Origin: Cyrtodaria siliqua
Taxonomy: Eukaryota > Mollusca > Bivalvia > Adapedonta > Hiatellidae
Assembly (NCBI GenBank): GCA_037043455.1
Contig: JAWPHD010008254.1
Location: 1 to 64,000 of the forward strand
Direction of reading: 5' to 3'
Length of the DNA stretch: 64,000 bases
Part shown: one piece after another, positions 23,259-35,200 of the stretch
Position numbering within the stretch: the first letter of the stretch is position 1
How the letters are laid out: each line of letters starts with the position of its first letter
Notes under the pieces: generated by a model
Told to the model about the DNA's origin: nothing
Database searches by the model: none
Seen by the model: only the letters and a program-made list of their open reading frames with translations
Program-made: the position numbers and the translations under genes

Positions 23259-26200
23259 GTAAAGCATACAGTAATTGTTACTGTGATGTACGAAAGACCT
23301 GCGGTGACTTCACATTTCAGAGCTCTCTTCTCTATCTCTCGCTGCAGGAAATTTCACATGAATGTTCATAACTTCTCAGATTTAATAAGTAATCTGCTCA
23401 TGCATGCATACTCTATATATATGTCTTAAAAACACTATGGCATACTCTTCGAAAAGTGCGTGGATAATTATCATGCATTTGAAAAACATTGTTGACAATA
23501 ACAATAACTTATTCATGTTGTGATTACTTTAATGTAAGTATAAAGTCTGAACTCTGAAGTGTAGAGTCACCACCGGTCTTTTGTAGTGATGGTAAAGTAA
23601 TTGCTGAATGCTTGTTCGGCAATATATACCGCAATACAGTTTTGTGTTCCTCGGGTTTTATCTATTTTTATTGTTACCGGTATGCAGGTAGGCAATAGTT
23701 TTTAAACATGTAAACAAGACCTCACAAAGCTTTTAGTTTTGAATCAATTCCTGAAGTCAAAGCTGCAAGTATTTTTCCACCGATTTGCTTCAGCCTTCTT
23801 TAGGAAGGGGTCTCTGTGGTCGAGTGGTTAACATAGTTGCTCTGTAAACCTTCTCACCTCAGCCTCTCACCACTGCGGGTTCGAAGACCACTAGGGACTC
23901 GGCTTGTAAGTGAGATGATGTTGATTCTGATGGATGGTGGGAGGTGTACAGTACTGGTTTAACCCAGGAATAAGTGGCTGGTCTGCCTCCACCACAAACA
24001 ATTGACCACCAAACAAAGCTTCTGTTACTAAGGAACATTTGCAAACTCAAAACAGGACTAGTATCTCAATCTTAAACCTGATCCAAACAGGGAATAGAGG
24101 TTTCATGTATGTAATAATGGTTTAGTGTTTAATTGTGTATAATAATTACAGACTGAACTTTGATATATATGTAGGGGTAAGACCTTCAAATGGATGCTGG
24201 AAAACAGTATTGGATATGCAGCTTGGTCTGCTGTGGAAACTGAAAATGAACAGGTCACTGACAGCAACGTCAACAATTTTGTGAACAAAAAGGCCTTACT
24301 TCAGTACACCGAGCTGTTTCCCGAAAGCAGGGAGGCCATGAGATTAAAAAGAATTGAGAGGGCGAAGAAAACGAGCCTTCCAAGCTACCGCTTTCCAAAG
24401 AACATACCACCGGGTAAGAGCTCCTTTTGTCGTGTATTACACGGATTTATCACATAATTTACAGTGTGGGAGTGTACTAAAGCCATGATATATTTATCAT
24501 ATAACACTAGTTAAATAAATATGCAACTGAAGGAAGAATCATCATTTTTTCTTTTCCGTTCAGTTCAGAGTACATTGGAAATATACTCGGTGTTACAAAA
24601 TCCAGGTCCGTGGCTCCAAGGTCAAGGTCATACTTAGATGTCAAAGATCACTTCAGGGGCATTTGTCACTTACAGTGACATTTCTTGTTTATTTATATAT
24701 TTACAGTGTAGATACTTTTGGATCTCACAGGAAGTTAGGAATATAAATATGAATTAAATTGTAAATATAATTTATGGTCTGAAGGAAGGGCTCGCTAGCG
24801 AGTGAAATTATTATTTTTGTAATTTGAAATCCGAAAAAGTGGGAATGTTAGTATTTTAAAGCCACATTATGTTTATTTTCAACCTCAGCGCAGATGATAC
24901 AGACTTTGTGTTGAGTATTATTGTATAATATTATTTAAAATTTGACCTCCCTCTGTGACCTCCCTTGTTAGCCCATGTTTACATACACAATATCCATTTG
25001 ACCCTGTAAGTTTGAAGGCTTACAAATAGTAAATGATAAGAGAAGACAAAAATTACACATTGTGATAGCCATGCAGATGTAAAAAAAAAATTTGATTTTA
25101 AATCTTAAATTGGATGACTTGCCAATACACAAAATTTATGTTGTTTACAACCATAGAAATATTTTACAGTTGTGACAGAGCCTGTCTTACATTTATTTGA
25201 AGATGATTTGACAGATCAGGAATTATGTAAAGAAGCCGAGAAGTTTGAGTCTTTAACACAAGGTAAATATATAAAAAAAAATCAACTATAGTGAAACCTT
25301 TTATTGGAAGTTAACACTAGTCCTTAATATCGTAAGTAACAGCAATTTAACTGTTCATATAAAGGTGAGTAAATAAGAACATAGAATGTCAATTGAAAAA
25401 TGAGAATGCAGGAAAGTAGCTGAATTTTCTTCATCATTATGTCATTTATCGCCACAATTATAGGTCCTGTATGGCCAGGGGCGTACCTGGACATACTCCT
25501 ATACGCCCGTGCTTATAATTCATAGTCGGAAATTTGAAAAAGCTGAAAATGCGAAAAATGCAATAAAAAGTAAAGCCGAAGGGTGGTTAGGGTGACGCGT
25601 GTATAATTTAGTAAATATTCAATAAATCAAAGAAAAAAGAATGACTGGAGAATTAGAATAGCTTTAAAATACGTTCGTTTTTTCCCAGGCCCCCAGAGCT
25701 CCCGTGCGTATACCCCAAAACACTCCAGGTTCGCCCCTGATTGCAGTTGATTTAATTGGCAATTTTTCTTAGGAAGACCCAGTTGATAGTGGTATAACTT
25801 TCAACTATCCACAAGTAACTAACCTACAACAATAGAGTTGAACAATCATCACTACAACTGCTTACCACAGAGAAGCTGAGACAGTTGTTAGAACAAGCAG
25901 ATGATCAGTTGTCACACTAAGTATAAACATGATGAGTATTGTGTGGTTTTGTTTCAGAATTTTAATATGATTTAGTGTTTAGACTGTCCGGCCATCTGTA
26001 TATCCATCCAGTTTCGTGTCACCACATCTACATGTATCGATGGAATGATTTGCATTTAATTATGAACTCTTTGTTTCAGATTTACAGTGTGTGTCTGTGG
26101 ATTGTATCTTTCTTTACTTGTTTTCAGTTGGGCCAAATTAGATTATTGTTTCTAAGTTTTATTCTTTGGTACAGTGTTGTAAAGGAGTTTTCCAAAAAAT

Positions 26201-29200
26201 GCTAAAGTGTTTATATTGTGATTTAATAATATATTGTTTTTGTCTTGTAAGATTCCATAGTCGGGTAAGTTATTGTGGTGAATAATTATATAATCCAGCA
26301 CCAGTGATTTTGTTAATATTCATTTAGGACAGTTACCCATTTGCAGTAAAGTTTAGGAAGATTTCCTTCTTTGGAACTGACAGAAGATTTGTTTTTTTCC
26401 TTTAAAATTAAAAAAAAAAGTATCCTACATGTATATTCATAGTGAATCTTTTTATGACTACAGATTGCTCAGTTTCTTAAATATTATTAAAATCACTGGT
26501 TTCTTTGTCGTCACCTCACTTATACTCGCATTCGCACATCGTCATTATTAAAACGTTTTCTTTTTAAAGAATATTTTTAAAATGTACCGTAATCAATTAT
26601 TAATTTTGGTGTGCTTTTGGTGTGGTTATTAATATAGTCCGAAATAAGACTATGCTTATTTTAACACATAACTCTGATGATCATGACTGTGTCGTGAAGA
26701 ATATAATTGTTTCCCAATTAACTGTTGTGCACATGAGGATGGTAGAACTTCGTGAATCTTTTTGAATTGAAATGATTTATTATTAGAATAAATTTTATTA
26801 ACATCATTGCTTGCCAGAGGCAAGCTTGTTTGTTTTATTGAGTAATCCATACAATTACAAGTATAAGACTTGAAAAGCTTCATTTAACTGCTTTGTCATT
26901 TGTCATTTAACTGCTTTGTCATTTGTCATTTAACTGCTTTGTCATGTGTCAATATAAGCATAGTCGGTCTTAAACTATTATGTTTTACTCATTTATAGCT
27001 GTGCTTTCTTTCTATTGGATTTTGAAGTTTTTCATATTTTGACTAAATGGTTATCATTGATAAATGACTTCTAGACTTTTCTTCTTCTTTATTTTCTCTT
27101 GCAGTGCTTCTGGTGTGTGCTAGTGTTAGCAGTTATAATTGCTTTCTCATATTAAACAATGATTATTTTTTTATTGAACAATAAATTCAAAATTTCATTC
27201 ATAAATAAAACCAATACATTTGAAATTTAACACTATTAATTTTGTAAATGTTTTCAAATGATTATCAAATAGTATAGACAATTTATCAATACACAGTAAT
27301 TTTATTTACATGTTCTCATAATTATACAGCCAATTAAAAAACTAATAAAAAAAACTGCTGTTCTGTATTTTAGCATGTGCTTGTATTTGATGTGTTTTAT
27401 TCAGTGTCTCAATCACAGGCTAGCGGCTGGGTGTCTACCACTTCTGTAAGCGCTGTACCTCGACTGGCCTCACAAGCTTCACAACTGCCAGGTAATTAAC
27501 TTTACTATGTAACTTGCAGGAACTAAAGATAGTTTTAAAGATCAGTATAGACTATCATGAATTGCATCTTAAGAAAGTTTACTGTAGTATTTATCTGCTG
27601 TATTCTTTTCATTATTACTTATTGCACTGTATTTTCTTTCAGAACCACAGTCAAAGACCAAGTGGTCTGTCCGAGCAGTTTCCAGTGCACCTGCACAGTC
27701 TGTGCGAAATCTACTCTTCAAGCAATCGACTCCCCCTTCAGGTAACTGATCTCAGCTAGATATTGCACTTGTTACTACGACTACTGAAATGATTTGGTCA
27801 AAAGTTTTAAAAAAATATTGTGTCTGGTTAACCTTTGTTATTTTTTGGATGTCTTGCACCTTAATTTTAGCTAGTTATTATATAAGCTCACCTGTCAGAG
27901 CTAATTGCTGATGTTAGCTATCTTTAGCAAGTCAGTCTGTTAAAGCTGGCATTCACTGAACAGTAAAATTACGCAGAAGAATTATTTTCATGGAATACGT
28001 TGCTATGACTAAATTGGGAATCGGACACTATTTTTGTAAGCTTTTCTTTAAGCAAGGTTTCTGCTTGTGCCCTTTCACTTCTTGTTTCTCATTGATTTAA
28101 TATTACTTAACTTATATTACTTTGTTTTGCAGTGTCTCAACCACAGACGAGCAACTCGATCCCAGTCCCTCCGTCTACTTCTGCTGCAACCAGTCAGCCT
28201 TCTGCTTTCCCCACAAGTGATGTAATTCTGCCAGACTCACAAGCTACACAGACACTAGGTATTAATGAAACTTAAGTTATGTTGCAGGGACTGAAATAAA
28301 TGATAAGCAGAAGCATTTTCATGCTATAGTTAACATCTTTGCATTGCAATCACATAATCATGCACCACTGGTCACTAGGCTGTATGAAGTACACAATGGC
28401 TTACCCACACAGAGGTTTTAAATACCAAACAGTGCCATATTGTCAATGTCATCCGATCATTACCAAACAGTGCCATATTGTCAATGTCATCCGATCATTA
28501 CCAAACAGTGCCATATTGTCAGTGTCATCCGATCATTACCAAACAGTGCCATATTGTCAATGTCATCCGATCATTACCAAACAGTGCCATATTGTCAATG
28601 TCAATGAATGAATGAAGTGGGGTTTAACGTCCCGTTAACACAAGCTTGTATCTCTCAGACCACTTGGCATTATGGATTGAAACTTCACACATGTATTCAG
28701 CATCGTTAGATAATACCACAGAGTCAGGTGACATAACTCTTACTTTTATTTTAACAGAATTATTGCCCCTTTAATACTTAAAAAACTTTGTTAAAGTTTG
28801 CATAAAAGCTTGGTTATAGTTGTATAAGTTTGTCTATAAGATTGGTTAAAGTTTGTATATAAGCTTGGTTAAAGTTTGTATGTAAGCTTGTATCTCGCAC
28901 AGTACTGTACATAATGGATAGAAACTTTACACGTGCATTCAGCATCATAAGAGAACACCACAGAGCCAGGTTGTTTTTATGTTTATGAAGGTGTCTTAGT
29001 CATTGAAGATTGATTGAATTGGATTTTATAGTCGCACCAACAGCTAAGGTCATATGGCGACTTTCCAGCTTCCATTGGTGGAGTTGTCATTGAAGAAAAT
29101 GTTGACAAAAAAAAAAGGTTTATACTGCCATATCTGACATACAATCCCATCCGCTCCTCCTCCCCCTCATGGACACCATAAAGCCAGTAGAGCGATACAG

Positions 29201-32200
29201 GCTCTCTTGGGCCTCTTCTTTTTAAATGCAATCTAAGTTTTGGTTCACTTCTTTTTAGATAAGTCAGTGCCTCTATATGTGGGATGGCGAAATACACTGC
29301 CCAAGTCGGACCATCACTGGATTTCGAAAGCTCTGTTTATATCATCCCATGGTGGGACAGTGCATTTGGACATAGATTGTATTGATCGTTTGTGGTGGTA
29401 CCCTCCCCAACCAGCAGTCAACAGAAATATCAAACCATCCATTTCAAACTATTTCTCACATCCACTCTTCTTATGGATGCCACGAAAGTTGCTGAACATC
29501 AACCTGCATTGTCCACATGCAGACTGTACCAAGGAAGAGTTGAAATCTTCTGGAATTTACCAGAAAGTTCGCCAGGTAGTTGATATTGCTGGCATTTATA
29601 ATATAGCCACAGAGTACCTGCAGTGCCCAAGTTGTTCAAGAAAAGTTACTGCCTGGAGTCATGCAGCTGCCCTCCTTTCACAGTTAGACATTGGACACCG
29701 CAGTCAATTTCCATGCATCCTCACATCCATGAAGGCCTGTGACATGAAGGTTGTACGCCTAATGCGCCAGAGAGGTCTTGGAAACAGTAGCTCCCAGATT
29801 GCCAAGAAACTTTTGGAGCAGCACAACGAGGAGTGGCTAAATAGGACTATTCAGTACTTGACTGATTGTAGCCCCCTCGCTAAAGCAGCAGCTGTTGGAC
29901 TGCTGACACGCCAAGAGTTTGAAGACATTCCAAGTATGCCACCTGTTCCGCAGTACCGTTGGCTGATGCAGGTTTACATTCAGGACGTCCTACAGCGACT
30001 GGATGAGGTTAAAGCCGGTATAACCTCCATATTTGGAAGGGTCATCAAGATCGATTCGACAAAGAAGGTAGTGAGGAAGCTGGCTGGACAGAGTGCTGGA
30101 ACCGCTGTATGGGCCACCAATGTTGGAAATGAGTATGGCCAAATACTTATGAGTGTGTTGACTGCTGGTGAGGGATTTGGACTTGTACCAATGGTAGACG
30201 GGATCATTAAGCGCTACAGTGATGCCAAGATGCCTCCCCCTGAGCTCCTGTATGTGGATCGTGATTGTTGCGGATCATCCCCAGTCAGAAAGCTGTTCAG
30301 AGGGTGGGAGAGTATGCAGATACGTCTGGACATCTGGCACTTCATAAGACGTATGTCTGTCGGATGCACCACAGACTCACATCAGTTGTACGGATTGTTC
30401 ATGGCACGTCTCAGCCAAAGCATCTTTATGTGGGACCAGGAAGACCTGAAGGCACTGAAGAATGCAAAAAGATCTGAAATGCTGTCAGAACACATCGTCC
30501 ACCCAACTGATGCAGATGTGATGCGTCGTATAACAAGGAGTGAACTTGCTCTTCACTGCCGCCGTACTACTCGTGGAGATAAGGAGACACGCGTTCTCAT
30601 CACACAACTCATTGATGCTTTTGATGGTGAGAAAGGCAGAGATACGCTTGGAGTGCCACTCATAGACAGCAAACGAATGAGGGATACTTGGAAGTCTCAG
30701 ATAAAGCATGTTGCCTGCTTCCAAGATCCAATAGGTGCCCAGCTGTATATGAAGACAGGTGTGATGAAGAAGGGCAACTCAACCCTGAATACATACAGGT
30801 GTGCACGAGGTTCCACATCTTTAGAAAGCTTCCATCTACACCTGAACCGATTCATTCCAGGTATGTAAGGATGACCAAAAGAAATTGTTGGTTTGCTGTT
30901 CCTTACCTACCCATGAAAAGAGGGCCATACCCAAATATTTCATAGCGATCATTCAACTAATTAAAAAAGTAATGCATATTTTTCTTTTAATTTCTTATTA
31001 AATGTTTTTACTGTCTTCAGCCAAAAAAAAGTTCACCTACCAACATACCCACTTGCTTACAAAATCCTAGGTCTGTAAATGGCATATAAATGTTTTATAT
31101 ATAATTTATGAATAATTTAACCTGAGATTATCATTAATCTTGCTTTAATACTATTATAATATTTATAGGTTATTATATTTGTATTGTGATATTTAGGACT
31201 TCACAACTTTATGAGCGCAATATTATTATGCAAAAGAGCGAGTGCATACATGTATATCACAATACAACTTTAATAACCTTTGTATTGCATACGCATTTTC
31301 AACATAAAAATAAATAATTAGAACAAAAACATAGTAATGGTACTTAACTGTTTTTTCCATCAAAAATCTATATTCGAAACAAACAAGTTTTCCTAATATA
31401 GCGTGGAAATTTACATCAATAAAAATAAAAGATCCCGGGACACACTCCATATGAAACGTCCGTATCGTTAAATGTTGACCACACCTGTTACATTGAAAGT
31501 GTACGAAGATTAAAAATATGTATGCAATATTATGAATGTGTGCATATTTACCTAACATTTGATAAGAAACATAGTAAATTGAACAATGTTAGAATGTGTA
31601 ATATGCGACAACCTTAAGAGATCACTTTGGTATTTCTCCTGAACGTCCAATTAAATTAGGTTTAACTGTATATATTATCTATTTCCTGAACCCCATTTCT
31701 TTAATACCCCAAAATAGTGTAATTCTGGCATTAAAGGAACAGTGCCTCCATGACTGACCTAGATAGTAAAGGAACAGTGCCTCCATGACTGACCTAGATA
31801 GTAAAGGAACAGTGCCTCCATGACTGACCTAGATAGTAAAGGAACAGTGCCTCCATGACTGACCTAGATAGTAAAGGAACAGTGCCTCCATGACTGACCT
31901 AGATAGTAAAGGAACAGTGCCTCCATGACTGACCTAGATAGTAAAGGAACAGTGCCTCCATGACTGACCTAGATAGTAAAGACGCTGCATCTAAAACTTT
32001 CTCGCCTCTCACTGCTGCAGTTTTAAATCCGACATGGAGCTCGACTTATCTAGTGAGAACGTTTCGATGGATGGCGGGAGGTATACAGTACTGGTTCTAG
32101 CCAGTATCAATGGGTGGTCTGCCTCCACCACAAAGAACAGTCATATATAGCCTAACATGTCCTCGAAATGATCAAGGTGGCCTGTGTTAGATAATAATAG

Positions 32201-35200
32201 TCAAAACCTGAAAGTACGAAGATTTCGAAAAAAATAATTTTGAAATGATTGTTATGTAAAAATCCATTTTAAACTCATAGATTACAAATATTCCATAAAT
32301 TTCAGGTACATTGGCCCATGACACGCTTTTCCAGGCATACTTGGTTGATGGTGTTGGAAGGTGGAACCAAGACAGAGAGACTACAGCAACAGGGCAATCC
32401 AAAGATGAGCCTCATTCATACAGTGGTCTCCTGCACCATACTGCAAATACTCTGTCGGAAGCCGTTCTTGGAAGAAAAATCAGCCCATCTTACAAACTGC
32501 CTCGGAAATACACAGGTAATTTTATGACTTTGTTTATGCCTCCAGTCTCGAAGAGCTATTGGCATAATATTATAGTGTTCGTCTATTTTAACTTGTTTTA
32601 TGATCTAAGCTGGAAAAGTTGCCATATGACCATAGCTGATGGTGCGACTATAAACTCAAATTCAATCAATTCAGTTAATTATGATTGAAGGCTAGTATAT
32701 TATTTTATATTTGTGAAGCCTTAATTCATTTTTACTGACTGAGACAAATAAAGAAACACAAAATGGAAAATACTGACGAAGGATGAAAGCGGCAATGACA
32801 GGTTAGAATAGTTTAAAAAAAAAGCAGCAGTTTTCCATTTCAGTTGTTTTAAGTACATGTACCATTTCATCACAGTGAGTATAGTGCAGACACTCGAAAT
32901 GATTGGGCAAATCCTAAATGGTGTCAGAACTAAATCAGAACAGAAAAAAGCAAAACGACTTTTATACTCATCTTAGATTTGTGTTTGTTTTCAGGAGAAC
33001 TGATTGGTTTGGAGTATTTGTTCAACCAGACTGGTAAATCTCTTCAAGACCGTGACATAGTCCTAGAGAAGCTGGAATCCGAATTGGAACTGGATGTGGA
33101 AGAGGATGAAGGGTTTGGAGACATCCAGGTGGTAGAGGATTTAACGATTCCAACTTTGGAAGCAGAAGCCATGCCCCTACCTTTTTCAGCCATGCAGAAG
33201 ATGACTCGGGAAGAAGAAGCCCAGCCCCTTCCTTCTTCAGCCATGAAGCAGAAGGCACAACTCATTCCAATTCTAACAGATACCGACTATAGTACCATTA
33301 ATGCCAGTTTATTGCCAGAATCTAGTCGTAAGTTTCTTTTATATTGTTCTATTTCATTGGATGGAAATTTCTTTATTTTTTACATGGTAAACCCCGTAAC
33401 TATAGTCGCATAACTCTACCAAACTAGGTTTAATATAGACTAAATTTGTAACAAAACTTGTGTACGGGTGCAAAAGAAATACCAACACCAGCAGCAAGTT
33501 TGAATACATTTTTATAACATGATTTTCAAGAACGGCGCAGTACATAAAGGATCTTACATGAGTGCATGTTTCACATTGAATTTATTAAATGAGTTGGATA
33601 AAATTATAACATGCGAGGCTGTGTAAGCATCATATCAGTTATAACAAACAAGTTATAATAAAAATATGAAATTCTGTTTATCACATAACTCCATTATTAT
33701 TGTAGATGCCTGTATATAATGTCGTTTGATGATGTTGTATGTTTGCATAATGACGTCACATATTGACTCAGTTATCTCTCTGATACATCGAACAACGGAA
33801 CTACCTTGTCAATTTCCGTAAATTGGTATTTTAAGTATGAAGGAAATCGACGAGGCAATTCCAGCGCACAACAATCTGATTGGATAAGATCGAGAAATAA
33901 TTCTTCATTTTCATATTTATTAAACTAGTGTAATATAATTATATCATGGCTTTGTATAACTTGCACATCACTACACACGTGATAAAGTTGTTTACTAACT
34001 TATTTACAATACTGAGATAATTTTTGTAAATGAAAAAGCAGAGGGAAAATATTTACATATTATTAATGCATATATTTGTAATGTGATTTCCTAACAGATG
34101 GCCCCTTGATGGTTCCTAAGATAAGGAATGTACCTTGGACGCTTCCCGAGACATGGGCAGCAGACCAGGAGACGGCATCCGATTCAACTTTCAAAATAAC
34201 AACAGGAGAGCAAGATGTAAGTAAGATTTCTCAAAGAAAAACAATTGGGATGAGTATACATACATGACTGAACTGTATTATAATGTAAATGATACATCGG
34301 TATGAATGTATGCCACTAATTGTCTTAAATATTAAATCGGATTCAATATAAATCTTACACAGTTTTATTTTGTTGTTACAAACTATATTTTAAAGTTCAT
34401 TTAAAATACTTACAAAAAAAATCCTATAAAAGGAGATGTTTTTTGTCCATAAAAGTATTCCTTGTCATGTGTAGCTTCATCAAACCTCACAAAATGTTCT
34501 CCATAATGAGACAGTAGTTGTATCCAGTACACAGGTCTTTACCATAGCGAAACAGTAGTTGTGTCCAGTACATAGGTCCATACCACAGTGAGACAATAGT
34601 TGTGTCCAGAACCTAGGTCCGTACCATAGTGAGACAGTAGTTGTGTCCAGTACATATGTCCATACCACAGTGAGACAATAGTTGTGTCCAGAACCTAGGT
34701 CCGTACCATAGTGAGACAGTAGTTGTGTCCAGTACCTAGGTCCATACCATAGTGAGACAGTAGTTGTGTCCAGTACATAGGTCCATACCACAGTGAGACA
34801 ATAGTTGTGTCCAGAACCTAGGTCCGTACCATAGTGAAACAGTAGTTGTGTCCAGTACATAGGTCCATACCACAGTGAGACAATAGTTGTGTCCAGAACC
34901 TAGGTCCGTACCATAGTGAGACAGTAGTTGTGTCCAGTACATAGGTCCGTACCATAGTGAGACAGTAGTTGTGTCCAGTACATAGGTCCATACCACAGTG
35001 AGACAATAGTTGTGTTCAGTACCTAGGTCCGTACCATAGTGAGACAGTAGTTGTGTCCAGTACCTAGATCCGTACCACAGTGAAACGGTAGTTGTGTCCA
35101 GTACCTAGGTCCATACCATAGTGAGACAGTAGTTGTGTCCAGTACCTAGGTCCGTATAACCGCATTCAACTTCCACCTGCAGTCAAGGACAGAGTGACAG

